A stretch of DNA of 64,000 bases. Source: Cellulomonas xiejunii. GTDB lineage: Bacteria; Actinomycetota; Actinomycetes; Actinomycetales; Cellulomonadaceae. How positions within the stretch are numbered: position 1 is the stretch's first letter; each line of letters starts with the position of its first letter. The stretch is taken from the NCBI RefSeq assembly GCF_024508315.1, contig NZ_CP101987.1, forward strand, positions 806,001 through 870,000. Reading direction: 5' to 3'. The notes below the pieces were generated by a model. It saw nothing but the letters and a program-made list of their open reading frames with translations, was not told where the DNA came from and searched no databases. Both the position numbers and the translations under genes were made by a program. Below, one piece after another: positions 9,701 through 16,738 of the stretch.

Positions 9701-9778
9701 GGTGCGCGCGGGGCGATCGAGGCGCTGCTCGCGGACCCCGACGACGCGGAGGCCGCCCTGTCGCTCGTGCTGGGATGA
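6737..9778 (+). CDS. Large Hsp90-like (sacsin N-terminal type) ATPase protein
   Basis: This 1013-residue protein has a GHKL/Hsp90-type ATP-binding fold at its N-terminus. VELAQNAADAA (about residues 50-60) is the N-box with E, N and D in the expected spacing, and GTVGRFGVGFAAVRAVSD (about 112-129) is the glycine lid. The remaining roughly 800 residues lack a recognisable domain. The family is annotated as molecular-chaperone Hsp90-family or sacsin N-terminal ATPase-like in actinobacteria. The GTG start at 6737 overlaps the stop of DUF3027, so the frame open further upstream is ignored. Cotranscription with the cold-shock gene suggests a shared stress or RNA role, which is inference. Confidence 0.88.
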   Translation: MTTDVFGTAALRGAVLEAWRASPTRLREDANTEEDHARGYYRDRVLVELAQNAADAATRAAVGGRLLLRLATTDEGTAVLVAANTGAPLDAAGVASLASLRASAKRDAGTGTVGRFGVGFAAVRAVSDEIMVASTTGAVRFSLVDTLQTLEETAAQEAAQGRPTLADEVRRRDGSLPVLRLPWPTEARSPSGYDTAVVLELRDEVVRDEVRSLLEAVDDVLLLALPGLVEVLVDVEGAAPRRLADVHDRWDVLTAEGEVPLALVADRPVEQRGARSWRVTWALPRGAATQVPHVVHAPTPTDEPCSLPALLVATLPLDPSRRHVAPGPLTDEVLACAGLAYAALVGRVAAEGQDATALVPTGLAAGPVDSVLRERALDALVRTPLLVPASPQDDLVAPLRATTVRDLTDRAAVAALGAVVAGLVRVPPSGAAAVRALGVEERTLAEVVDELPTGGDVDWPTLYDALDGAAQDATAREGLASLPVPLVDGRVVRGPRGVVLLDDDLTALAPATLVALREWGLRVADPAAARPLLARLGAQRVDAAALLAHPALRAAVLGQADDDDLEHADDVTAAVLDVVRAAGTVPASAAGWLGLLTLDAADGEPAPAHGLVLPGGPAARLLDQRVLAPVAADAVERWGRDVLVAVGVRDDLVVTTVPDVVAGVVPDDEGDDGASLAAASLDGWAQYVDELAEVLGVGSYCGDVPAVADLDAVDDARWPELLAHLAGTPALRTALVTPVRGEGATAAGPSYTAWWLRTRADLPLPEVFALPGACGLPAALVPPVPDVLAALDADVLRALGGVGSLAEVPAARWPAVLERLGPDGASVPLDVAGHVWRAWAAGAGPDEPPAVLVALTAPGVAHVVPDAVVADDPRWWQRAGAHDVPVVPVPVSGADDDAAARVADLLDLPLASSQGDGDVAGDGEPEDVPESLVALLPDAPAVWWRHDELHVGGADVGWWVVGAGAQAHVHAVHVAGLASGLAWASGRWGARGAIEALLADPDDAEAALSLVLG

Positions 9779-9822
9779 ATCGCTCAGAACGGCAGGAACT
9801 ACCGATACAGGTCACAATCGGG

Positions 9823-9828
9823 TAACGT
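9823..9828 (+). promoter_or_regulatory. TAACGT -10 box, leaderless promoter of the CAP protein gene
   Basis: TAACGT ends 6 nt before the GTG at 9835 and no Shine-Dalgarno sequence is present, so transcription probably begins at or next to the start codon. Confidence 0.45.
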
Positions 9829-9834
9829 CCCCTC

Positions 9835-10617
9835 GTGCCCGTCGCTCAACGCCGCGAGATCCGACGCTGGCGCGAGCGTCGGGACCTTCGACGTCGTCGG
9901 GTGCGGTTGGTCGGGTCAGCGGGGATCCTCGTCGTCGCGGTGGCGCTGATCCTGCTCGCCGCACCCGGCGCGCACGCCCCGACCGGGCAGGTCACTCTCG
10001 CGCTGACGTCGGGGGACCTGGTCGGACGTCTGCAGGACCCGGTCTCCCGCAGCAGCGAGCGCAGCGCCGACCCCGAGCCGACCGCGCCGCTGCCGGCGAC
10101 GAGCTCGGCGGTCCCGCAGACCGCCGCCCCGGAGCCACCCCCGGCTGACGAGCCCGCTGCCCCCGCCGTGCCGGCACCCGAGCCCCGCGCCGCCGCCCGC
10201 CCGACAGCCGTGGGCTCAGCCCCCGACGGGTCGGGTGCGACGGGCGTGTCGGACCAGGGCGCGGCGATGTCCGCCGAGATCGTCGCACTGACCAACGCCG
10301 AGCGCGCTGCCGCCGGGCTGCCGGCCCTCGGTGTGTCGTCGTGCGCCACGCAGCAGGCGGCCGACCGGTCGACGCTCCTGGTGGCGGAGGGCCGCTTCGA
10401 GCACGACCCGCTGGGGCCGATCCTCGAGGCGTGCGCGGCGGGGACGGTGGGGGAGAACCTGTCGCTCGGCTACGCGTCGGCGCCGGCTGCCGTCACGGGG
10501 TGGATGAAGTCCCCCGGGCACCGCGAGAACATCCTGCGCTCGTCGTTCACGCAGATCGGCGTGGCCTGCGCGCAGGGCGCCCGCGGGTGGTTGTGCGCCC
10601 AGGTGTTCCTGGGCTGA
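9835..10617 (+). CDS. Membrane-anchored CAP (SCP/PR1) domain protein
   Basis: This 260-residue protein has an Arg-rich cytoplasmic start and one membrane segment or uncleaved signal (LVGSAGILVVAVALILLAAP, about residues 25-44). A Pro/Ala-rich linker covers 70-140, and a C-terminal CAP domain covers about 145-260. The CAP fingerprints are NAERAAAGLPAL, FEHDP, GENLSLGYASAPAAVTGWM and SPGHRENIL. The His and Glu residues of the CAP cavity are kept. Two cysteine pairs (CATQQ/CAAG and VACAQG/WLCAQV) could form disulfides outside the cell. The exact role of bacterial CAP proteins is uncertain. The gene is convergent with the DUF2530 gene, with 6 bp between the stops. Confidence 0.9.
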   Translation: MPVAQRREIRRWRERRDLRRRRVRLVGSAGILVVAVALILLAAPGAHAPTGQVTLALTSGDLVGRLQDPVSRSSERSADPEPTAPLPATSSAVPQTAAPEPPPADEPAAPAVPAPEPRAAARPTAVGSAPDGSGATGVSDQGAAMSAEIVALTNAERAAAGLPALGVSSCATQQAADRSTLLVAEGRFEHDPLGPILEACAAGTVGENLSLGYASAPAAVTGWMKSPGHRENILRSSFTQIGVACAQGARGWLCAQVFLG

Positions 10618-10623
10618 GCCGTG

Positions 10624-10893
10624 TCAGGGCCGGTTCAGGGCCTGCTCGCCGGGGCGGACCATCGCACCCGAGCCGTCGGCCGCCAGGCGGCCGTTCCTGC
10701 GTGCCCACAGCACGCCGACGAGCCCGAGGACCACGCCCGCCGCGCACATGCACGGCCACGTGCCGGGGACGGTGCCGACCAGCCACAGCAGGCCCGTGAC
10801 CAGCAGTGCGACCCCCCACACTGCGGTGCCGACGCCCATGACCTTCGCGAGGTCGACGTCGATGGGCGGGGGTGGGGTGCGCTGCGGGTGCAT
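10624..10893 (-). CDS. DUF2530-type small membrane protein
   Basis: This 89-residue protein starts MHPQRTPPPPIDVDLAKVMG and has two predicted membrane helices (VGTAVWGVALLVTGLLWLVG and CAAGVVLGLVGVLWA), followed by a short Arg-rich tail. The pattern matches actinobacterial DUF2530 proteins of unknown function. The ATG at 10893 was chosen because DUF2530 proteins begin 10-20 residues before helix 1. A GTG at 10917 would add eight residues. Neither start has a strong ribosome-binding site. The gene lies downstream of the phosphatase gene on the same strand, separated by a decamer repeat array. Confidence 0.75.
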   Translation of the reverse strand: MHPQRTPPPPIDVDLAKVMGVGTAVWGVALLVTGLLWLVGTVPGTWPCMCAAGVVLGLVGVLWARRNGRLAADGSGAMVRPGEQALNRP

Positions 10894-10970
10894 CAGGGTG
10901 GACAGGACGGAGGGCACCTCGTGATGGTAGTGCGCCGCGGACGAGCAGGGCGGGACGCGGTGCGCGGCCC

Positions 10971-11040
10971 GGCGCGGCCGGGCGCGGCCGGGCGCGGCCG
11001 GGCGCGGCCGGGCGCGGCCGGGCGCGGCCGGGCGCGGCCG
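10971..11040. repeat. Seven perfect tandem copies of a 10-bp GC repeat
   Basis: The decamer GGCGCGGCCG repeats seven times without variation and fills the space between the 3' end of the phosphatase gene (11043) and the DUF2530 gene. The unit contains the palindrome CGGCCG, so the array can form many alternative hairpins and is a likely slippage site. Confidence 0.95.
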
Positions 11041-11042
11041 GA

Positions 11043-11612
11043 TCAGTCCCGCAGTGCCTGGGCCAGCGTGCGCAGTGCGGGCGCCATCGCGTCGTACGAC
11101 GCCCGGTAGACGGCCTCGGAGCCGCCGATCGGGTCGGCGACGTCGTCCTCGCCCGAGCCGGCGACGTGCCGCACCGCGGCGGCCAGGCCGGGCAGCGCGC
11201 GCAGCCGGGCGCCGGGCGTCTGCCCCGAGTCGTGCACGGCCTGCGGGTCGACGTGCGCGACCAGCCGAGCGATCTCGAGCAGGGTGAAGGTGCGGCGCAC
11301 CGCACCCGGGACCAGTTCGACGACCTGCGAGCGGTGAGCGCGCGTCAGAGCGATCACGAGGTCGGCCTCGCGGATCAGGTCGGCCGTGAGCTGCCGCGCG
11401 GCGAACCCGGCGGCGTCGGCGCCCGCGTCGGTGAGCAGCGGGACCATCGGGGCGGAGACCGCGTGCCCCACCACGGCACGTGTCCCGGCCGAGGTGACCT
11501 GGACGTCCGTGCCTGCGAGCCGGGCCGCGAGCACCCGCTCGACGACGGGGGACCGGCAGATGTTGCCCGTGCAGACCGCGAGGATGCGGGCCGGGGGCTC
11601 GGGGGACGTCAT
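11043..11612 (-). CDS. Low-molecular-weight protein tyrosine phosphatase-like protein
   Basis: This 189-residue cytosolic protein opens with the LMW-PTP/arsenate-reductase P-loop (VCTGNICRSPVVERVL, residues 12-27). CTGNICRS provides the nucleophilic Cys, the Arg and the Ser. A DPIGGSEAVYRASYDAM segment near residue 165 replaces the usual DPxxG-x-Y motif with the general-acid Asp. Family members dephosphorylate tyrosine residues, often of polysaccharide-export kinases. The UDP-glucose dehydrogenase nearby fits such a role but is not adjacent. The start at 11612 (MTSPEPPARILAVCTGN) is preferred over longer upstream options because homology starts there. It is followed on the same strand by the repeat array and the DUF2530 gene. 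Confidence 0.88.
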   Translation of the reverse strand: MTSPEPPARILAVCTGNICRSPVVERVLAARLAGTDVQVTSAGTRAVVGHAVSAPMVPLLTDAGADAAGFAARQLTADLIREADLVIALTRAHRSQVVELVPGAVRRTFTLLEIARLVAHVDPQAVHDSGQTPGARLRALPGLAAAVRHVAGSGEDDVADPIGGSEAVYRASYDAMAPALRTLAQALRD

Positions 11613-11682
11613 GGCGTCCGATGATGCCTGACGCGGGACGTGTGCCGGGCCACCGCAGCGGGCGATCTCCCGGAACGATGGG

Positions 11683-11874
11683 GTGCGGTGTCCGGTCCGT
11701 CCCGAGATGCCCGAGCTCACGCACGCCCCGTCGGACGACGTCATCGCGGGCTGCGACGCACCCCGGACGGCCGAGAACCTCAGCCGCGCGAGCGCCCCGC
11801 CCGAGGACGTCGTCGAGGCGTGGCTGGCGTCCCCGGCGCACGGTCGGGTGCCGTGCGTACGCCGTGCGTTGTAG
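11683..11874 (+). pseudogene. Remnant of a CAP (SCP/PR1) domain gene
   Basis: A 63-codon frame in the gap between the phosphatase and the purine permease encodes TAENLSRASAPPEDVVEAWL followed by ASPAHGR. This matches the central CAP signature (GENL-x6-14-VxxWxxSPxH) seen in the intact CAP gene 1.1 kb upstream. The N-terminal half of the domain and everything after the SPxH motif are missing. It is therefore read as the decayed centre of a second CAP gene rather than a functional small protein. Confidence 0.55.
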
Positions 11875-11947
11875 CGTGCGTCACGTCCGGGTATCGGCCC
11901 CTGCGGGAACGGTCACCGACGGGCCTCCGCTCTGAGACACTTCCGCC

Positions 11948-13432
11948 ATGTCGACAACTCCTTCCCCCCAGGAGACGCACGACGACGCACCCGCGGCCCC
12001 CCGCAGCGCCGTCGACCGGTTCTTCAAGATCACGGAGCGTGGCTCCACCATCGGCGCCGAGGTCCGCGGTGGCCTCGTGACCTTCTTCACGATGAGCTAC
12101 ATCATCGTGCTCAACCCGCTGATCCTCGGCACCATCCCGGACAGCACCGGCCGGTACCTCGGTGGTGGCGACGCGCCGAACCTCGCGATGATCGCCGCGG
12201 CGACCGCCCTGGTGGCGGGCGTCCTGTCGATCCTCATGGGCGTCGTCGCCAACTTTCCGATGGCACTGGCCGCGGGCCTGGGCCTCAACGCGGTCGTCGC
12301 CTACACGGTCGCCCAGCTGCCGGGCATGACGTGGGCGGACGCGATGGGCATCGTGGTGCTCGAGGGCCTGGTGATCCTCGTGCTGGTGCTGACAGGGTTC
12401 CGCGGCGCGGTGTTCCGCGCGGTCCCGCGGGAGCTGAAGATCGCGATCGGCGTCGGCATCGGCCTGTTCATCGCGCTCATCGGCTTCGTCAACGCCGGGT
12501 TCGTCCGGCAGGGGCAGGGCACGCCGCTCGAGCTCGGCTCCGGCGGGTCGCTCGCCGGCTGGCCAGTCGCCGTCTTCGTCGTCGGGCTCATCGCCGCGAT
12601 CGTCCTCATGGTGCGCAAGGTCCGCGGCGGTCTGCTGATCGCCGTCATCGGCACCACGGTGCTCGCGCTGGTCGTCGAGGCCGTCGCCAACATCGGCGGC
12701 GCGGGCGAGGACAACCCCGGCGGCTGGCACCAGAACGTCCCGGCGGTGCCCGACTCCCTGGTGCAGCTGCCGGACCTGTCGCTCATCGGTCAGTTCTCGC
12801 TGCTCGGTGCCGTCGGCAAGATCGGCGTCCTCGCCGTCGTGGTCCTGGTGTTCTCGATCCTGCTCGCCGACTTCTTCGACACCATGGGCACGATGGTCGC
12901 CGTCGGCCAGGAGGCCAAGCTGCTGGACGAGGAGGGCAACCCGCCGCGCAGCCAGCAGATCCTGGTCGTCGACTCGCTCGGTGCCGTCGCCGGTGGCATG
13001 GGCTCGGTGTCGTCCAACACGGCGTACGTGGAGTCCACGTCCGGCGTCGCCGACGGTGCCCGCACGGGGCTCGCGTCCGTCGTCACCGGCGTCGCGTTCC
13101 TGCTCGCGACGTTCCTGTCGCCGCTGGTGGCGATGGTCCCGTCCGAGGCGGCCGCGCCCGTGCTCGTCGTCGTCGGGTTCCTCATGGTCACCCAGGTCGC
13201 CGACCTCGACTGGAAGTCGCCCGAGGTCGCGATCCCCGCGTTCCTGACGCTCGCGCTCATGCCGTTCACGTACTCGATCAGCGTCGGCATCGGCGCGGGC
13301 TTCATCGCGTTCGTCGTCGTGAAGCTGGCGCTCGGCAAGGTGCGTGCGATCCACCCGCTCATGTGGGTGGCTGCGCTCGCGTTCGTCGTGTACTTCGCGC
13401 TCGGCCCCATCCGCGACCTGCTCGGCGTCTGA
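11948..13432 (+). CDS. NCS2-family purine (guanine/hypoxanthine) permease, AzgA/PbuG type
   Basis: This 494-residue integral membrane transporter is predicted to import purine bases by proton symport. AzgA-group motifs are visible: RGGLVTFFTMSYIIVLNPLI in the first helix, AAGLGLNAVVAYTVA, and the long intracellular signature DFFDTMGTMVAVGQEAKLLD, followed by SSNTAYVESTSGVADGARTG. About 13 hydrophobic segments are seen. The length is typical of PbuG/AzgA. The ATG at 11948 is followed by a short polar N-terminus, and no purine-riboswitch motif is visible upstream. It is convergent with the VanZ-like gene across a perfect hairpin. Confidence 0.92.
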   Translation: MSTTPSPQETHDDAPAAPRSAVDRFFKITERGSTIGAEVRGGLVTFFTMSYIIVLNPLILGTIPDSTGRYLGGGDAPNLAMIAAATALVAGVLSILMGVVANFPMALAAGLGLNAVVAYTVAQLPGMTWADAMGIVVLEGLVILVLVLTGFRGAVFRAVPRELKIAIGVGIGLFIALIGFVNAGFVRQGQGTPLELGSGGSLAGWPVAVFVVGLIAAIVLMVRKVRGGLLIAVIGTTVLALVVEAVANIGGAGEDNPGGWHQNVPAVPDSLVQLPDLSLIGQFSLLGAVGKIGVLAVVVLVFSILLADFFDTMGTMVAVGQEAKLLDEEGNPPRSQQILVVDSLGAVAGGMGSVSSNTAYVESTSGVADGARTGLASVVTGVAFLLATFLSPLVAMVPSEAAAPVLVVVGFLMVTQVADLDWKSPEVAIPAFLTLALMPFTYSISVGIGAGFIAFVVVKLALGKVRAIHPLMWVAALAFVVYFALGPIRDLLGV

Positions 13433-13841
13433 CACCTGCACCATCGACGGGCCGGGACCGCACGCCGGTCCCGGCCCGTCGTGACACCAGCACCAGCGCG
13501 AGCACCCCGACGGCCGCCCCCAACGTGTTCATCACGACGTCCTGCACCGTGGCGTAGCGCGTCGGCAGCCACCGCTGCACCGTCTCGATCAGCGTCGACG
13601 TGCCCGCCCCGAGCAGCACGACGACCCACCAGGGCCGCCGCAGCAGCAGCCCGACGAGCACCCCGAACGGCACGAACATCACGACGTTCGCGACCGCCTC
13701 GACCCCGTCGAACGTCACCGGCAGCCCCAGGTCGGCGAGCTGCTCGATCACCCTGCGCGCCAGCCCGAGGGTCTCGTCGTCCTCCGGTGCGGGGCGCAAC
13801 GTGACCAGCGCGACGGCTCCCAGGTACACGACCAGCGCCAC
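13359..13841 (-). CDS. VanZ-like family membrane protein
   Basis: This protein of about 160 residues has VanZ-family character: first helix VALVVYLGAVALVTLRPAP, then EAVANVVMFVPFGVLVGLLL, LLGAGTSTLIETVQRWLPTR, and a last helix with DVVMNTLGAAVGVLALVL. Helices and the IETxQ...R...DVxxNxxG motif match VanZ, whose members are linked to glycopeptide or envelope stress. The GTG at 13841 lies directly at helix 1, and no ATG/GTG gives a better start before the divergent UDP-glucose dehydrogenase gene. The true start may therefore be non-standard. The C-terminal 40 Arg-rich residues read through a terminator hairpin and overlap the permease gene by 74 bp, suggesting a lost stop or an indel near 13490. 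Confidence 0.7.
   Translation of the reverse strand: MALVVYLGAVALVTLRPAPEDDETLGLARRVIEQLADLGLPVTFDGVEAVANVVMFVPFGVLVGLLLRRPWWVVVLLGAGTSTLIETVQRWLPTRYATVQDVVMNTLGAAVGVLALVLVSRRAGTGVRSRPVDGAGVRRRAGRGWGRARSTRRTRAQPPT
13446..13480. terminator. Perfect 15-bp hairpin between convergent genes
   Basis: GACGGGCCGGGACCG (13446-13460) pairs perfectly with CGGTCCCGGCCCGTC (13466-13480) around a 5-nt loop. It sits 14 bp after the purine-permease stop and lacks a U-tract, as is usual in actinobacteria. It lies inside the predicted 3' end of the VanZ-like frame, which casts doubt on that frame's true end. Confidence 0.7.
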
Positions 13842-13943
13842 CCGCAGCCGGACCCGCGCGCGGCCGGTGGCGGACCACCGCTCGGCGCCCTCACGGACCC
13901 CGGTACGCTGCCCGGACTGGCGACTTCCTGAGGGGGACGAAAC

Positions 13944-15269
13944 GTGCGCATCTCGGTCATCGGTTGCGGGTACCTCGGGGCGGTGCATGCGGCAAGCATG
14001 GCGTCCCTCGGCCACGACGTCGTGGGGATCGACGTCGACCCCGACAAGATCGCACGTCTCGCCGCCGGCACGGCGCCGTTCTACGAGCCGGGCCTGCCCG
14101 AGCTGCTCGACGAGGTGTCCCGCACCGGTCGACTGACCTTCAGCACGGACATGGCCGCGGCTGCGGGCGCCCGGGTCCACTTCCTGTGCGTCGGGACGCC
14201 GCAGAAGCACGGTGAGTTCCGTGCCGACCTGTCGTACGTCGAGTCCGCATTCGAGGACCTGCGGGCTCACCTCGCGCCCGGCGACGTGGTCGCGGGCAAG
14301 TCCACGGTCCCGGTCGGCACCGCCGAGGACCTGGCCGAGCGCCTCACCGGCACGGGCATGACGCTCGTGTGGAACCCCGAGTTCCTGCGTGAGGGCTTCG
14401 CCGTCCAGGACACGCTGCACCCCGACCGGCTGGTCTACGGCCTGCCGACCGACGACGAGGGCGTGCCGACGCCCGAGGGTGACGCCGCCCGCGCCCTCCT
14501 CGACGAGGTCTACGCGGCGTCCCTGGCCGAGGGCACCCCGCTGGTCGTCACCGACTACGCGACCTCGCAGCTCGTCAAGGTCGCCGCCAACTCGTTCCTC
14601 GCCACCAAGATCTCGTTCATCAACGCCATGGCCGAGCTGTGCGAGGCCACGGGTGCCGACGTGACGAGTCTCGCCGACGCGATCGGCTACGACGTGCGCA
14701 TCGGGCGCCGCTTCCTCAACGCGGGTCTCGGGTTCGGCGGCGGCTGCCTGCCGAAGGACATCCGCGCCTTCATGGCCCGCGCCGGCGAGCTGGGCGTCGA
14801 CCAGGCGCTGTCGTTCCTGCGGGAGGTCGACTCGATCAACATGCGCCGACGCGTCCGCATGGTCGACCTCGCGCGCGAGGTCAGCGCCGGGTCCATCGTC
14901 GGCAAGCGCGTCGCCGTCCTCGGCGCGGCGTTCAAGCCGAACAGCGACGACATCCGCGACTCGCCGGCCCTGTCCGTGGCCGCGCAGATGCAGCTGCAGG
15001 GCGCCCACGTCACGGTGACCGACCCGCAGGCCGTCGAGAACGCGCGCGTCAAGTGGCCGGACCTCAAGTACGCCGCCACGGCGCTCGAGGCTGCCCAGGG
15101 CGCCGACGTCGTCGTGCTCGCCACGGAGTGGGACGAGTACCGCGACATGGTCCCGGACGAGCTGGGCGAGGTCGTGGCCCACCGCGCGATCGTCGACGGG
15201 CGCAACGTGCTGGACCCGAAGGTGTGGCGCGCCGCCGGCTGGACCTACCGGGCGCTCGGGCGGCCCTGA
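13944..15269 (+). CDS. ugd: UDP-glucose 6-dehydrogenase
   Basis: This 441-residue cytosolic enzyme oxidises UDP-glucose to UDP-glucuronate with two NAD+, supplying exopolysaccharide or cell-wall glycans. The Rossmann motif GCGYLGAVHA is at residues 8-17. The central region has VNPEF-equivalent VWNPEFLREGFAVQDTLHPD, and the catalytic cysteine lies in GFGGGCLPKD at about residue 268. The C-terminal UDP-binding domain has GAAFKPNSDDIRDSPAL. The GTG start at 13944 follows GAGGGGGACG. Length and all motifs are normal. It stands alone, divergent from the VanZ-like gene and convergent with the GGDEF-EAL-like gene. Confidence 0.96.
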   Translation: MRISVIGCGYLGAVHAASMASLGHDVVGIDVDPDKIARLAAGTAPFYEPGLPELLDEVSRTGRLTFSTDMAAAAGARVHFLCVGTPQKHGEFRADLSYVESAFEDLRAHLAPGDVVAGKSTVPVGTAEDLAERLTGTGMTLVWNPEFLREGFAVQDTLHPDRLVYGLPTDDEGVPTPEGDAARALLDEVYAASLAEGTPLVVTDYATSQLVKVAANSFLATKISFINAMAELCEATGADVTSLADAIGYDVRIGRRFLNAGLGFGGGCLPKDIRAFMARAGELGVDQALSFLREVDSINMRRRVRMVDLAREVSAGSIVGKRVAVLGAAFKPNSDDIRDSPALSVAAQMQLQGAHVTVTDPQAVENARVKWPDLKYAATALEAAQGADVVVLATEWDEYRDMVPDELGEVVAHRAIVDGRNVLDPKVWRAAGWTYRALGRP

Positions 15270-15308
15270 GGCTCGTCGTCGTCCGGTCGTCGCCGACCGG
15301 CCGGGCCG

Positions 15309-16607
15309 TCACGCGTGCGCGTGGGCCCAGTGCGTCGCGACGTCGTACCGGTCCCAGCGCGGGGCCATCGGCCCCTGACCCGTGCTCGCGTTGACCAGGA
15401 TCGCGGTCTGGCGGAGCGTGAGGCCCACGAGTCGCGCCCGCTCGAGGACCTGGTCACCCGGGTCCTCGGTGCGCGGACGCAGGACGGGCGCGGGACGGCG
15501 GCGCGGGTCGACGGCACTGCGCGACGTGGAGAGCACAGCGATGCCGTTGCGGGTGGCGTGCTCGAGGATCGCGAGGAGCACCGCGCTGTCCTCGGACGTG
15601 ACGCGCGCACCGGCCTCGAGGTGCGGGTCGAGCAGGATTCCGTCCATCGGCAGCTCGTCGAACGCCGCGAGCGGCTCGCGGCCCGACCCGTAGCGGGTGA
15701 GCACGATGCGGTGACCGCGGCCGCGCAGCGTGCGCAGCGCCTGCTGCACCTCGTCGAGGACGGCGAGCCACGCGGACACCCCGATCCACATCCCCGGTGG
15801 GCACCGGTCGATGAGGGTCTGCGTGAGCGTGGCGCGTGCCGGGCCGGTCCCTGACAGCACGGCGGTGACGTCCCACAGGACCGGGTCGTCGCCGGGCTGT
15901 GCGGCGACCACGTGCGGCATCGCCTCGTGTGCTGCGGCGGCCCCGTCGACGGACCGCGGTGACCGCGTGAGCGAGAGCAGGCTCTCGGCGCGGTCCGCGG
16001 CGACGTCGTCGACGCGGAAGGCCTGCAGACGCACCTGCGTGCCGAACTGCTTGCCGGTCGCGGCGTCCCACAGGGGGCGGGCACGCACGGCCCCGGCGGC
16101 CCACTGGTCCTGCTCGGGGACCACGCCGCGGGGCAGGACGAGTCGCTCGAGAGCGCGGGCCACCACGTCGGACGACTTGCGTGACGGGCCCTGGGCGGCG
16201 GACATGCGCGGCACGGCCCCGGCGGCACGGGACACGCGGGCGCGCAGCTCCGGCAGGCGGCTGCGGAGCTGCTGGGCGTCCTCGTGCGTCCCCATGCTGA
16301 GGTAGGCCACCGCTGCCTCGCCGATCGCCACCACGCTGCCGCTCTGCCCGGCCCAGTGCTCCAGGTCGCGGCACAGGACGCGCTCGGCGACGTCGAGCCC
16401 GCGTGCGCGTCCGGGCAGCGCGTTCGTGGTCGCGGTGTCGTACGCGAGCGTGACGACCGTGAGGACGGCGTCCTCGGCGCGCATGCGCGGGCACTCCGCG
16501 TGCAGGGAGACGGCGGTGGCGCGGTTCGTCACTGGATCGGTGGTGGAGGCCATCAGGCCCTCGACCACGAGCGCGTCGTTCGACACACCCCAGTTCGATC
16601 CGTGCAT
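15309..16607 (-). CDS. Degenerate GGDEF-EAL-like protein
   Basis: This 432-residue protein probably derives from cyclic-di-GMP turnover proteins. The N-terminal half (about residues 10-125) resembles a GGDEF fold: a strand AVLTVVTLAYDT, a helix LDVAERVLCRDLEHWAG, then SGSVVAIGEAAVAYLSM where the GG(D/E)EF loop should be. The C-terminal half (about 170-410) resembles EAL: FGTQVRLQAFR, WIGVSAWLAVLDEVQQALRT, HRIVLTRYGSGREPLAAFDE, LPMDGILLDPHLEA and GIAVLST. The GGDEF and EAL catalytic residues are not preserved, so a receptor or enzyme-dead regulatory role is likely (inference). The start at 16607 has a strong GGGGGGAGG site and is divergent from the MarR gene. Confidence 0.6.
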   Translation of the reverse strand: MHGSNWGVSNDALVVEGLMASTTDPVTNRATAVSLHAECPRMRAEDAVLTVVTLAYDTATTNALPGRARGLDVAERVLCRDLEHWAGQSGSVVAIGEAAVAYLSMGTHEDAQQLRSRLPELRARVSRAAGAVPRMSAAQGPSRKSSDVVARALERLVLPRGVVPEQDQWAAGAVRARPLWDAATGKQFGTQVRLQAFRVDDVAADRAESLLSLTRSPRSVDGAAAAHEAMPHVVAAQPGDDPVLWDVTAVLSGTGPARATLTQTLIDRCPPGMWIGVSAWLAVLDEVQQALRTLRGRGHRIVLTRYGSGREPLAAFDELPMDGILLDPHLEAGARVTSEDSAVLLAILEHATRNGIAVLSTSRSAVDPRRRPAPVLRPRTEDPGDQVLERARLVGLTLRQTAILVNASTGQGPMAPRWDRYDVATHWAHAHA

Positions 16608-16724
16608 CGAGCCTCCCCCCCGGGCCTCGACCCTGGCGCATGACGCAGCGGGCGCGCAAGTCGCCCGAAGGGTGAGATGGTGACCAGTGGTAAGGATCAC
16701 AGGTCCTGACCCGCAGTAATGATG

Positions 16725-16730
16725 TAGGGT
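16725..16730 (+). promoter_or_regulatory. TAGGGT -10 box, probable leaderless promoter of the MarR-MFS operon
   Basis: TAGGGT ends 8 nt before the GTG at 16739 and there is no Shine-Dalgarno sequence. The box overlaps GTAG-n5-CTAC (16724-16736), a short inverted repeat that could be an autoregulatory operator. Confidence 0.4.
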
Positions 16731-16738
16731 AACTACTC

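Noticed and set aside
10971-11040. CRISPR-like or Chi-like meaning of the decamer array
   Set aside because: There is no spacer between units. It is a simple tandem repeat.
11876-11947. Purine riboswitch before the purine permease
   Set aside because: The leader is only about 70 nt and lacks the conserved purine-aptamer core.
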